Below are positions 16,707 to 25,149 of a stretch of 64,000 bases of DNA, piece by piece. The notes under the pieces are model-generated. The model saw only the letters and a list, made by a program, of their open reading frames with translations. It searched no databases and was not told the DNA's origin. The DNA comes from Olsenella profusa F0195 (GTDB lineage Bacteria > Actinomycetota > Coriobacteriia > Coriobacteriales > Atopobiaceae). The DNA lies in assembly GCF_000468755.1 (NCBI RefSeq), contig NZ_AWEZ01000050.1:1-64000 (forward strand), given 5' to 3'. The first letter of the stretch is position 1; every line of letters begins with the position of its first letter. The translations under genes and the position numbers were made by a program.

Positions 16707-16877
16707 TCGCCTCGCCGGGGGGGTGTGCCAGGGCCGAGAGCCCGCCATGGGTGTCTTGGGCAGCGGCGGGAGCGCATGACCCCTTGGAAGCCGCCCCCAG
16801 CACCTCGGATCGCGCCGTGCACATGCGATGCCATCATCGGGGTATGCTGGCGGGAAGACGGGGAAGGGAGTGCGGTG

Positions 16878-19070
16878 ATGCAGGAAGAGGGCATCGAGGG
16901 CGTTGCGCGGCGCTCGCATGTGATGGGCAGCCGTGCCACGGAATCCGTGCTGGCCAGGTTGCTTGCGCTCATGTCCGATGCCGCGGTGCTGTTTGATGAC
17001 GCGGGACGCATAGCCCTCACCAACGATGCCGCGGAGCATCTCTTCGTGCATGGCGGCGGGTCGGAAAGCCTGATTGGCACCGATGTGCGGGCCATCTTCC
17101 CCCCTGCGGTGGGCGTTGCTCCCCGGACTCCCTTTCACCTCTCCGAGCTGCCCTTCACGGTGGATGGACAGCGCAACGCCCTCACGTGCCTAGGGAGGGA
17201 TGGCACCTCGGTCGACTTTGACATCCGCTGTGAGCACCTGAACGCGGGCGCCTTCCTGCTCGTGGCACACGTGGCCGATGCCCTGCAGGCAGCCCAGGCA
17301 GAGCATGACCGCTTGGTGGGCGAGCTCTCCCGGGCAAACCAACGCCTTGCGGGCACGCTCGGCATCGTCTTGGACACCCTTGGGGCCCAGGACATCCCCA
17401 CGCTCTTCGGACACGTGCTCGAGGAGATCACCCAGACCATGGAGGCCACGGGCACCATCCTCTACGTGGTGGGAAGGGAGGGCTATCACCTGCGCGGCCG
17501 TAGCTCGTCGCTCGAGGGCGTCCCGGTGTCTCCCTATGTGCCGCTCGGCCGTTCCATCGAAACGCTGTCCGTACGGGTGGGCACGGCCCTCATGCTACGG
17601 GTGCTCGCGCCTCATCGGGACGACCTCAGGCAGGGGAGCGTTGCCTATCGGGACGTGGTGGATGAGACCACGCGCGAGACACATCGCGTGCGTGCCGCGA
17701 CCCTGCCGCCATTCACGAGCCTCATGGCGGTTCCCATCTGGTTCGGCGGTCATGTCATCGCCCTGTTCGAGGTCGGTTGGGAGCGTGTGCACCCTATGCG
17801 TCGCGAGGATGCCGAGCTGCTCGATGCCGTGGCACAGTATCTCTCCGTGCAGTTGGCGGGGGCGCTCCAGACCATGCGTACGCGTCGCGAGATGCATCTC
17901 GACAGCGTCGCCTCGTCTATCCGCGAGATGCTCATGGAGGATGAGGGCACGTCGGAGCGGGAAGTCCTCTCCTGTCTCGCCCATGCGTGCGAGGAGCTGG
18001 GGGGCACCATCCTTCAGCCCCTTGTGGAAGGTGAGGACGGTCTGCTTTCCGCGGACCTTTCCGAACTGGGGGTCGTGCACGTCGATGGCGCGCTGCTGGG
18101 GGAGGCGGCTCCTGCCGTCATGGTCGTGGAGCCCGAGAGCCCCCTTGGAGAGCAGGTGAATGTGGCCGACATGCCAACGGCCCTCATTGATCTTGGTGTG
18201 CTCTGGGGCGCACGCAGGGTGTTCCTGCTTGCAAGGCCCCAGGGCAGCGAGCCCTTCATGGAGGTGGAGCGGGCATTTCTTGGGACGGTTGCCCACGACA
18301 TCCACGAGCTGGTGCTGGGCGGCGAGGCGCAGCGTCAGAACAGGCACATCGCGCAGGCCCTGCAGACGGGCATGCGCAACGAGCTCCAACAGGTGGATGG
18401 CATCACGGCGCAGGGCATCTACAGCTCTGCGACGGCGACGGCCGTCATTGGCGGGGACTTCTACGACCTCATCCGCCTGCCCGACCAGCGTGCCTGCGTG
18501 ATCATGGGCGACGTGTCTGGCAAGGGTGTGGAGGCGGCTTCGGTCTCTGCCGCCGTGAAGACCGCGCTCGGCGCCTACGCCTGGCAGGGCCTCTCGCCAG
18601 CGCATATGGTGAGGCTGCTCAATGAGTTTCTGCTGGGCTTCTCGCGCGTCGAGACGTTTGCGACGCTCTTTGTGGGCATCATCGACCTCAAGGGGGCGGC
18701 GCTCGCGTACTGCTCGGCGGGGCATCCCCCGGCGCTGCTCGTGCGCGGCGACTCGGGTGAGCTGGAAGGTCTGGACGTGCAGTCAGGCGTGGTGGGGGCG
18801 TTCCACGACATGGTGTATCGGGACGGCCAGATGAGCCTGCGACCGGGTGATGCGCTGCTGCTCTATACCGATGGCACCACAGAGGCGCGCGCCCCGAGCG
18901 GCGCGTTCTTCGGGGAGGATGGCCTGCGCGATGCCGTCATGACCCAGGAGCCCAAGGGATTCGATGGCCTGCTCGACCGCCTGCTTGCCACGCTTGACGA
19001 CTTCACGGGGCGCACCTTGGATGACGACGTCGCCATGGTCGCCCTGCGCTTTGATGACGTGGGGGGATAG
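16878..19070 (+). CDS. PAS-GAF-SpoIIE serine phosphatase
   Basis: A 730-residue signalling protein. A PAS domain occupies ~20-120 (MSDAAVLFDDAGRIALTNDA). A short coiled coil follows (AQAEHDRLVGELSRANQRLAG). GAF-like sensor regions span ~165-480. The PP2C-type SpoIIE phosphatase domain spans ~500-728, with its metal-binding acids in GGDFYDLIRLPDQ, MGDVSGKGVEAA, LLYTDGTTEA and LDDDVAMVAL. Such enzymes remove phosphate from STAS-domain antagonists and so release a sigma factor. GGAAGGGAG precedes ATG 16878. The next gene encodes a STAS domain fused to a kinase domain, the expected partner. No membrane segment is visible, so it is cytoplasmic. Confidence 0.9.
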   Translation: MQEEGIEGVARRSHVMGSRATESVLARLLALMSDAAVLFDDAGRIALTNDAAEHLFVHGGGSESLIGTDVRAIFPPAVGVAPRTPFHLSELPFTVDGQRNALTCLGRDGTSVDFDIRCEHLNAGAFLLVAHVADALQAAQAEHDRLVGELSRANQRLAGTLGIVLDTLGAQDIPTLFGHVLEEITQTMEATGTILYVVGREGYHLRGRSSSLEGVPVSPYVPLGRSIETLSVRVGTALMLRVLAPHRDDLRQGSVAYRDVVDETTRETHRVRAATLPPFTSLMAVPIWFGGHVIALFEVGWERVHPMRREDAELLDAVAQYLSVQLAGALQTMRTRREMHLDSVASSIREMLMEDEGTSEREVLSCLAHACEELGGTILQPLVEGEDGLLSADLSELGVVHVDGALLGEAAPAVMVVEPESPLGEQVNVADMPTALIDLGVLWGARRVFLLARPQGSEPFMEVERAFLGTVAHDIHELVLGGEAQRQNRHIAQALQTGMRNELQQVDGITAQGIYSSATATAVIGGDFYDLIRLPDQRACVIMGDVSGKGVEAASVSAAVKTALGAYAWQGLSPAHMVRLLNEFLLGFSRVETFATLFVGIIDLKGAALAYCSAGHPPALLVRGDSGELEGLDVQSGVVGAFHDMVYRDGQMSLRPGDALLLYTDGTTEARAPSGAFFGEDGLRDAVMTQEPKGFDGLLDRLLATLDDFTGRTLDDDVAMVALRFDDVGG

Positions 19071-19128
19071 CCGTCGTGACGGGGCGGACGCCAGACGCAT
19101 TCCGCCTGGCTCACACGTTCTCTGATAG

Positions 19129-19899
19129 ATGCTCTCCATGATGGGGAACAAGCACCGTATGGAACGTTCCACCAACATCGCACTCGTTCCCGTGGAGGGG
19201 GACGTTGACGTCACGACCGCCCCGTGCCTGCGCCGCATGGTGGATGCCCTTGTAGCGGGGGGGTGTCGACGCATCGTGCTCAACATGGCCGACGTGGGCT
19301 ATATCGACTCCGCGGGCGTGGGGCTGCTTTTGGGGGAGATGCGCGCCATCCGCTCGCTGGGGGGGCTACTCTCCATCGTCAATGCGAGTCCCTGCGTGAT
19401 GCATACGCTGCGCATCTGTCGTCTGGTTGACCTCATGCCCGTCTCATGGGTGGGGGAGCGTCGCACGATCGAGGAGCTTGATCCCTCTGCCGAGCCCCTC
19501 TGGCGCTGCTCCCTGCGCGTCAACCCCATGGACATGCTCGCAACGCGTGCGGGTGTCAGACGGCGCCTCTCCCATGTTGGCCTTACGTCCGATGAGCTCT
19601 TTGACCTTACGCTTGCGGTGGGAGAGGCCATGGGCAATGCCGTTGACCATGCCTGTTGCGAGTGCTCCGCCATCTCCATGGCATGCTACTCGGATCGTGT
19701 GGTGGTGGACGTCACGGACTGCGGCTGTGGGTTTGACGCGCGGGAGGTGGCCGCCCGTCCCCACGACGACGTCGAGCGGGGTCGTGGCATCAGGCTCATG
19801 CGCCTGCTGACCGATTCGGTGACCATCGCGCGGCGGCCCAGTGGCACGGGGACCATCGTGCGCCTGGTCAAGCTGCTGGGGCAGACGTCCCTGCGGTAA
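19129..19899 (+). CDS. STAS antagonist domain fused to an RsbW-type HATPase kinase domain
   Basis: A 256-residue fusion. Residues ~15-110 are a STAS domain (ALVPVEGDVDVTTAPCLR) with the phosphorylatable serine in DVGYIDSAGVGLLL. Residues ~135-255 are a GHKL/HATPase_c domain like anti-sigma kinases RsbW/SpoIIAB: the N-box LAVGEAMGNAVDHA, then DVTDCGCGFDAREVA and GRGIRLMRLLTDSV. Usually antagonist and kinase are separate proteins that bind each other. Starts at 19129, 19141 and 19159 are all possible; ribosome binding sites do not decide. The adjacent SpoIIE phosphatase probably acts on its serine. No sigma factor lies nearby. Confidence 0.88.
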   Translation: MLSMMGNKHRMERSTNIALVPVEGDVDVTTAPCLRRMVDALVAGGCRRIVLNMADVGYIDSAGVGLLLGEMRAIRSLGGLLSIVNASPCVMHTLRICRLVDLMPVSWVGERRTIEELDPSAEPLWRCSLRVNPMDMLATRAGVRRRLSHVGLTSDELFDLTLAVGEAMGNAVDHACCECSAISMACYSDRVVVDVTDCGCGFDAREVAARPHDDVERGRGIRLMRLLTDSVTIARRPSGTGTIVRLVKLLGQTSLR

Positions 19900-19999
19900 G
19901 GGATGCCTTGCATGCGGCACACTGACGGGAGGCTGGCTGCCGACGATGGGACGGGAGATGAGAGAGGGCGACTGCTCACGCAGCCGCCCGACACGTTCT

Positions 20000-20073
20000 T
20001 GGAGGCGAGACCCGGATTCGAACCGGGGATAAAGGCTTTGCAGGCCTCTGCCTTACCACTTGGCCATCTCGCC
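20000..20073 (-). tRNA. tRNA-Cys (anticodon GCA)
   Basis: A 74-base cloverleaf on the minus strand. It starts GGCGAGATGGCCAAGTGGTA, the anticodon loop CTGCAAA gives GCA, the T loop is GTTCGAATC, and TCTCGCC closes the acceptor. CCA is encoded at 20002-20000. Confidence 0.95.
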
Positions 20074-20084
20074 ATGTAACCATA

Positions 20085-20110
20085 TGAAAAAGGCCGAATG
20101 AATCCGGCCG
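20085..20110 (-). terminator. Rho-independent terminator after tRNA-Gly
   Basis: On the minus strand GGCCGGATTCATTCGGCC is followed by TTTTT. It lies between tRNA-Gly (upstream) and tRNA-Cys, so the two tRNAs may be only partly co-transcribed. Confidence 0.65.
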
Positions 20111-20120
20111 GTGCATCGCA

Positions 20121-20196
20121 TGGAGCGGGCTACGGGGTTCGAACCCGCGACCTCCACCTTGGCAAGGTGGCGCGCTACCAACTGCGCCAAGCCCGC
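20121..20196 (-). tRNA. tRNA-Gly (anticodon GCC)
   Basis: A 76-base cloverleaf on the minus strand. It starts GCGGGCTTGGCGCAGTTGGT, the anticodon loop TTGCCAA gives GCC, the T loop is GTTCGAACC, and the acceptor closes with GCCCGC before the encoded CCA. Confidence 0.95.
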
Positions 20197-20409
20197 GAAT
20201 GCGAGGAATAATATACGTGAGCCACGATGGCGATGCAAGCCTGAATTGCAAAAAGTTGGGAAACATTTCGTCCCATGCTGTCGAACATGCCACTGTACCT
20301 GGCCGGATGGTATGAGAAATTACTATGGGAGCGGGAGGGTGCCCCAGGGCATGGGCTATGCTGGAATCGAGAGAAATGCATACATCCCTGCGAGTATTTC
20401 CGGAGGCCC

Positions 20410-21288
20410 ATGCTTACCAGCATCCTGACCCTTCTTGCCCTCATGCTCATCGTGCGTCTCGTGGCCTTTGCCATCCACTGGCTGTGGGCATGGCTCGGAC
20501 GCGGCAAGGACCTGGCCCATGCGGTTGACCACAAGCGTCTCTCCGAGGAGGCGGTTGCCACCCATCTGAACGGTGAGCGCCTGGCGCGCAGCCAAATCCA
20601 AGAAGTGTGGCGCGCGGTCGTCGCGGAGCGCGAGTACTATCTGGACTCCCTGTACTTCGGATGGTATCAGGTGGTGTATCTCTTTCTGATCGGTTCCGTG
20701 AGCGGCCTTGTGCTCGAGGAGGCCTGGATGTATGTGACGGCCGGCCTCACGCAGAGCCGTGTGGGGCTGGTGTGGGGGCCGTTCTCGCCGCTGTATGGGG
20801 TGGGGACGGTACTGCTGACCCTCGTCGCCTTCCACCTGCGTCGTCGGCATGCCAACCTGGCCACGATCTTTCTCGTGTGCATGGTGGTTGGTGGTGTGCT
20901 GGAGCAGGTCACGGGCTGGGGCATGGACCACTTCTTCCATGCGCAGTCGTGGACGTACCTTGCCGAGCCCGACCATATCACACAGTGGGTTGCCTGGCGC
21001 TTCCTCTTCTTCTGGGGGGCGTTGGGACTCATCTGGACGAAGCTGATCATGCCCGAGATGCTGTTTCGCATCGGCGAGCCCACCACCGTCAGGCAAGTCG
21101 TCTTCGTCAGCCTGCTTGCGCTCTACCTTGCGCTGGACATCTTCATGACGCTCATGGCCTTTCAGCAGCGTGCGGCACGCTATGAGGGCAGGGAGCCACG
21201 CAACCAGCTTGAGGAGTGGGTGAGCGACCACTACACGGATTCGTGGATGGCGAGCCGCTTCCAGAATATGGTGATGAGCGGTGACTAG
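20410..21288 (+). CDS. Membrane protein of the CmpB-type putative ABC permease family
   Basis: A 292-residue integral membrane protein. It begins with a hydrophobic segment (MLTSILTLLALMLIVRLVAFAIHW). A charged cytoplasmic loop follows. Then come five or six further membrane segments with the family motifs GSVSGLVLEEAWMY, GLVWGPFSPLYGVGTVLL and GVLEQVTGW (PF06541-like). The family is annotated as a putative ABC permease but its substrate is unknown. GGAGG lies 3 bases before ATG 20410, a short but usable distance. The stop overlaps the start of the cysteine desulfurase gene by 8 bases, so translation is coupled. Confidence 0.8.
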   Translation: MLTSILTLLALMLIVRLVAFAIHWLWAWLGRGKDLAHAVDHKRLSEEAVATHLNGERLARSQIQEVWRAVVAEREYYLDSLYFGWYQVVYLFLIGSVSGLVLEEAWMYVTAGLTQSRVGLVWGPFSPLYGVGTVLLTLVAFHLRRRHANLATIFLVCMVVGGVLEQVTGWGMDHFFHAQSWTYLAEPDHITQWVAWRFLFFWGALGLIWTKLIMPEMLFRIGEPTTVRQVVFVSLLALYLALDIFMTLMAFQQRAARYEGREPRNQLEEWVSDHYTDSWMASRFQNMVMSGD

Positions 21289-22519
21289 TCAGGCGGCTGG
21301 TGCGGATGTTGGTGCCGTGGGCGCATCCGTGCATGGGGCATACCTGGACTATGCCGCGGCGACACCCATGGACCCTGCCGTTGTCGAGGCCATGCTGCCG
21401 TGGCTTACGGAGCGATTCTGGAACCCCTCGGCACCGTATGCCCATGCGCGTGAGGCCAAGCGCGCGCTCGAGGAGGCGCGCACGACGCTTGCCCGGGCCA
21501 TTGGTGCGCGTGCGGATGGGCTGACCCTCACCGCAGGCGCCACCGAGGCCAACAACCTTGCCGTGGCTGCAGCCGATGGGGTCGTGGTCACGGATGCGGC
21601 AGAGCATGAGAGCGTGCTGGCGTGCGCCGGTGCACGGCCCCATACGCTTGTGGGCGTGGATGCGCGCTGCCGTGTGGACATGGGTGCCGTCGAGCGCGCC
21701 ATCACGCCCGAGGTGGGGCTTGTCTCGGTGGGGCTTGCCAATGGCGAAGTGGGCACGGTGCAGCCCATACGGGAGCTCTCCCAGATGGTCGGCCGCGAGC
21801 GCGCGCGTCGGCTTGCGGCGGGGGAGCGGCGTCCCATCTGGTTGCATGTGGATGCGTCCCAGGCAGCGGGCCATCTCTCGGTGAACGTGGGCTCGCTCGG
21901 TGCGGATCTCATGACCCTCTCGGCAGCCAAGGCCTATGGACCAAAGCAGGTCGGCCTGCTGTGGAGCAGTGACGACGTGCGCCTGCGCCCACTTGTGCTG
22001 GGCGGCGGCCAGGAGGGTGGCGTGCGCTCCGGTACGGAGAACGTGGCGGGCGTCGTGGCCTTTGCGCGAGCCCTCGAGCTTGCCGAGGAGATGCGAGGCG
22101 TGGAGTCCCGTCGTCTGGCGGGCCTGCGCGATGGGCTGGAGAGCACGCTGATGCGGGCGTTTCCCTGGGCGTGGGTGGCCGGCCCGCGCAGGGGCAAGGG
22201 CCGCCTGCCGGGGCTGCTGCACATCAGCTTCCCCCGCCTGGATGCGCGCCGCCTGGTCATCCTGCTCGAGCGTCGGGGCGTGAGCGTGGGGACGGGCTCT
22301 GCCTGCGCCGCCAGCAGGATGCGCGTGAGCCACGTGCTCGCGGCCATGGGCGTGCCTGAGGAGGTCGCCGCAGGGAGCTTGCGCATCACTCTCGGTCGGC
22401 CCACCACCGAGGCCGAGGTGGCCTATGCCGCCCAGTGCATCACTGAGGTCGTGCGGGATGAGGCGGGACGTCTGGGGCGCTCCGAGAGCGGGCTGCCATG
22501 TGGAGGAGGGCACCGGTGA
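21281..22519 (+). CDS. Cysteine desulfurase, IscS/NifS class
   Basis: A 412-residue PLP enzyme that removes sulfur from cysteine as enzyme-bound persulfide. Motifs: AYLDYAAATPMDPAVVEAM at the N-terminus, the PLP lysine in SAAKAYGPKQVG near residue 219, and the catalytic loop cysteine in VSVGTGSACAAS near residue 343. The GTG start at 21281 overlaps the previous gene. Its stop overlaps the mnmA start (GTGA), so it is coupled to mnmA. That pairing matches Gram-positive YrvO-MnmA, where a dedicated desulfurase supplies sulfur for tRNA 2-thiouridine. It differs from the SufS at 41852-43120, which serves Fe-S assembly. Confidence 0.92.
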   Translation: MTSQAAGADVGAVGASVHGAYLDYAAATPMDPAVVEAMLPWLTERFWNPSAPYAHAREAKRALEEARTTLARAIGARADGLTLTAGATEANNLAVAAADGVVVTDAAEHESVLACAGARPHTLVGVDARCRVDMGAVERAITPEVGLVSVGLANGEVGTVQPIRELSQMVGRERARRLAAGERRPIWLHVDASQAAGHLSVNVGSLGADLMTLSAAKAYGPKQVGLLWSSDDVRLRPLVLGGGQEGGVRSGTENVAGVVAFARALELAEEMRGVESRRLAGLRDGLESTLMRAFPWAWVAGPRRGKGRLPGLLHISFPRLDARRLVILLERRGVSVGTGSACAASRMRVSHVLAAMGVPEEVAAGSLRITLGRPTTEAEVAYAAQCITEVVRDEAGRLGRSESGLPCGGGHR

Positions 22520-23586
22520 GTGGAGGACAGAAGGTCTACCTGGGCATGAGCGGTGGTGTTGACTCCGCGCTGGCAGCGGCCCTGCTGCAGGAGCGGGGGT
22601 ACGACGTGCGTGCCGTCTACATGCGCAACTGGAGCCGGGACCTGCCGGGCTTCAGGTGTCGTTGGGCCGACGACCTGGCTGACGCCGAGCGCGTGGCCGT
22701 CACGCTGGGCATCCCGCTCGACGTGTGGGACTGCGAGGCAGAGTACAGGGCCACGGTGGTGGACTATCTTGTGGATGCCTATGCGCGGGGCTACACGCCC
22801 AACCCCGACGTCATGTGCAACCGGACGGTCAAGTTTGGGACGTTTGCCGATCGGGCCTTCGCCGAGGGGGCAGACCTTGTGGCCATGGGACACTATGCCC
22901 AGGTGGTTACGGACGCGGGTGGAACGCGGCTGATGCGTGCGGTGGACGAGCGCAAGGACCAGACGTACTTCCTGTGGCGCGTGGGCGCCTCGGTGCTTGC
23001 GCGGACCCTCTTCCCCGTGGGGGACATCGCCAGCAAGGCGGAGGTGCGCCGCAGGTGCGCCGAGCGCGGTCTGGGCGTGGAGGACAAGCCCGACTCGGAC
23101 GGCATCTGCTTCGTGGGCGAGGTGGGCATCCGCACGTTCCTGCTCGATGCGCTGGAGCGCCGTCCCGGTGACGTCGTGGAGCTGGAGACGGGCCGCGTGC
23201 TCGGGCGCCACGAGGGGGCGTTCCTGTTCACCGTGGGCCAGCGCAAGGGGCTCGACCTGGGTGGGGGACCCAGACGCTACGTCGCCTCCACGGACGTGGG
23301 GAGCAACGTCGTCTACGTGACGGCGGATCGCGACAGCCCGGCCCTGCTTGCCGATGAGCTGGAGCTGGAGGACACGCGCTGGATTGCGGGGACGCCACCT
23401 GTGGCGGGGGCGTATCGGGTACGTTGCCGCCACACGGGTGCGCTCATGGATGCATGGGTTGAGTGTCCCGAGGACGGACATGCGCACGTCCGCTTCGCCC
23501 GGACCCAGCGTCGCGTGGCCCCGGGCCAGAGCGTGGTGGTGTACGACGGCCTCACCTGCCTCGGCGGTGGCCTTGTCGCCCGCTAG
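22516..23586 (+). CDS. mnmA: tRNA-specific 2-thiouridylase MnmA
   Basis: A 356-residue enzyme that adds sulfur to uridine 34 of Lys, Glu and Gln tRNAs. The ATP-binding loop is LGMSGGVDSALAA. The two catalytic cysteines lie in NPDVMCNRTVKFG (near residue 101) and SDGICFVGEVG (near residue 198). The substrate segment ERKDQTYFLWRV and the C-terminal beta-barrel (VGQRKGLDLGGG) are typical. GTG at 22516 is chosen over an earlier ATG because GGAGGAGGG lies 5 bases before it and it overlaps the upstream stop as GTGA. Upstream neighbour is its probable sulfur donor. Confidence 0.95.
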   Translation: MSGGQKVYLGMSGGVDSALAAALLQERGYDVRAVYMRNWSRDLPGFRCRWADDLADAERVAVTLGIPLDVWDCEAEYRATVVDYLVDAYARGYTPNPDVMCNRTVKFGTFADRAFAEGADLVAMGHYAQVVTDAGGTRLMRAVDERKDQTYFLWRVGASVLARTLFPVGDIASKAEVRRRCAERGLGVEDKPDSDGICFVGEVGIRTFLLDALERRPGDVVELETGRVLGRHEGAFLFTVGQRKGLDLGGGPRRYVASTDVGSNVVYVTADRDSPALLADELELEDTRWIAGTPPVAGAYRVRCRHTGALMDAWVECPEDGHAHVRFARTQRRVAPGQSVVVYDGLTCLGGGLVAR

Positions 23587-23606
23587 CCAGCCCGCGGCAC
23601 CCTGTC

Positions 23607-23775
23607 GAGTCGTATGCAATCGCGACTCATGTGCCTGCGAGTCGTTCGCAATTTTGTCAGATGGGTCGTTTAAGGAATTGCAGGTAGATTGCGCGCTGTT
23701 CCTTTCTCGGTACGAATGAGGAGTGATAATTTGCGAACGACTCGGCAGGGTGACATTGGAAATCGCATACGACTC
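23607..23775. repeat. Palindromic element A of the GAGTCGT family
   Basis: A 169-base non-coding element with ~48-base imperfect inverted ends. The left end (23607-23655) begins GAGTCGTATGCAAT and ends GAGTCGTTCGCAATTT. The reverse complement of the right end (23728-23775) begins GAGTCGTATGCGAT and ends GAGTCGTTCGCAAATT. So each arm holds two GAGTCGTNYGCAA boxes. A second member lies at 24979-25149. Confidence 0.75.
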
Positions 23776-23820
23776 AGAATCACGACTCGAAACTATGACT
23801 CGGAACCACGACTCAAGACG
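23769..23820. repeat. Four tandem 13-base repeats
   Basis: ACGACTCAGAATC, ACGACTCGAAACT, ATGACTCGGAACC and ACGACTCAAGACG follow each other without gaps. They grow out of the right end of palindromic element A and just reach the 3' end of the minus-strand gene at 23813. Confidence 0.7.
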
Positions 23821-24889
23821 CTGGGGATAGGAGCTCGCGACGGGCGGCATAGATGGCGTTCCAGAACTCGTGATCACTAGGCGGGGGCTTGACACCCAGC
23901 CGGGGCGCGACGCGATGGCGTACCAGCTCGTCGAAACGATGGGGATCCATGAAGCGCTTGGTACGCAAGGATATGACCGTAAAGCCCAGTTCCTCAAGCG
24001 CGCATCGGCGGTCGTCATCGCGGTCACGTTCCTGCTCGAGGCTGTGATACCTCTTGCTGTCATACTCCATCGCGAGCTTCTTGCAGGGCCAGCAGAGGTC
24101 TGGAAGTATATAGGGGGTGTTGAGCAGCGCGTCCCATTGGGTGGGGAGCGAGAACGGTATGTTGAGCTCCGGCTTCGTCAGACCATAGCCGCCTTGCCTG
24201 GGCGGGGCGCAGAGCAAGAGGTAGAGCTCGGTCTCTGCCGGGGAGCGCGAGCCCTCACGCGCCAACTCGACCGCACGGCGCATGTGGCCTTTGACGAGAG
24301 GCCACCTGAGCTGGGAATAGAAGTGCCGTAACTGAGCTTGCGTCGTTATGGGCTGCACGGCAGACAGATGCCCATCTGGACCCAGAGAGTAGGCTCCCAT
24401 GAGCTCCATCGCATAGGCAGCTCTCTGCAGCGGCGAGAGCGTGAGCGAGAGCTGCGCAAGCGTGAGCTCGGGAGAGGTTACGTACAGGCCCTCTCCCAGC
24501 CGCAGGATCTGCTCGTCCGTGGTCTCATCGGAAAGCAGATGCCCACGGACGTCCTTCCCGCGCATGAGTGCCTCGCGGCTGTGTGAACAGACGTGGAGTG
24601 GACGACTGAGCGAACCGACGATGGCCTCTGCTTGGGACAGGTGATCGAGCACGTGCCGCTGCAACCGACACGGGTCCGGCACCTCGTCGATGGCGCATGA
24701 GGGCATGGCGGAGAGGGAGCCCTTACGCAAAAGACCCCAGAGCTCGCGTGCGGATGAGTGTGACAGGCAGATGGTTGGCACGGGCGTCCCTATCCTTACG
24801 ATGTCCCTGCCCGACAGTGTGCAGGGGCTATCTGGCAGAAATGCCCGCAAGACCTGCAGCGTTCTGCACTGACCCGGCGAGCGCACCAT
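23813..24889 (-). CDS. DUF559-like endonuclease-fold protein
   Basis: A 358-residue protein. The C-terminal ~120 residues look like the very-short-patch-repair/DUF559 fold. PDLCWPCKKLAMEYDSKRYH supplies the acidic E-x-D, then RDRDDDRRCALEELGFTVISL and a basic end. The N-terminal part (RELWGLLRKGSL, LHVCSHSREALMRGKDVRGHLL, LYVTSPELTLAQLSLTLSP) resembles the regulator-like region found in actinobacterial DUF559/AbiEi-type proteins. No strong ribosome binding site precedes the ATG at 24889. No partner gene is seen; it stands alone between two copies of a palindromic element. A defence role or simple nuclease function is possible but unproven. Confidence 0.7.
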   Translation of the reverse strand: MVRSPGQCRTLQVLRAFLPDSPCTLSGRDIVRIGTPVPTICLSHSSARELWGLLRKGSLSAMPSCAIDEVPDPCRLQRHVLDHLSQAEAIVGSLSRPLHVCSHSREALMRGKDVRGHLLSDETTDEQILRLGEGLYVTSPELTLAQLSLTLSPLQRAAYAMELMGAYSLGPDGHLSAVQPITTQAQLRHFYSQLRWPLVKGHMRRAVELAREGSRSPAETELYLLLCAPPRQGGYGLTKPELNIPFSLPTQWDALLNTPYILPDLCWPCKKLAMEYDSKRYHSLEQERDRDDDRRCALEELGFTVISLRTKRFMDPHRFDELVRHRVAPRLGVKPPPSDHEFWNAIYAARRELLSPAS

Positions 24890-24978
24890 GAGCGTCCGAG
24901 TTCATCGTGTCTTTGTGGCCATCGTCGTCGAGCCCTGCCCCATTTTTGGCATCTGCCCGCTCCATGCCCTTTTCACAT

Positions 24979-25149
24979 GGAGTTGTATGCAATTTCGCCC
25001 CACGTACTTGGGAGTCGTTCGCAAATTATCGGGGGACTTCTTGGGATTCAAGGAAGAGGCAACTCGTGTACCTGCGGCGCTGCAAAAAGGGAGTCGCCCG
25101 CAATTGCGAACGACTCCCCCGGAGAGATGCGAGGATTGCGAATGACCCC
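24979..25149. repeat. Palindromic element B of the GAGTCGT family
   Basis: A 171-base element built like element A. The left end runs GGAGTTGTATGCAATTT ... GGGAGTCGTTCGCAAATT. The right end (25101-25149), reverse-complemented, runs GTCATTCGCAATCC ... GGGGGAGTCGTTCGCAATTG. The inner part differs from element A, while the boxes are kept. Its right end touches the stop of the PTS gene at 25149. Confidence 0.72.

Noticed and set aside
16707-16877. Possible riboswitch (GCCGAGAG, CGGCGGGAGCGC) between the ATPase and phosphatase genes
   Set aside because: It resembles parts of a TPP element but lacks the conserved CTGAGA and GATCTGGATAATGCC-like parts.
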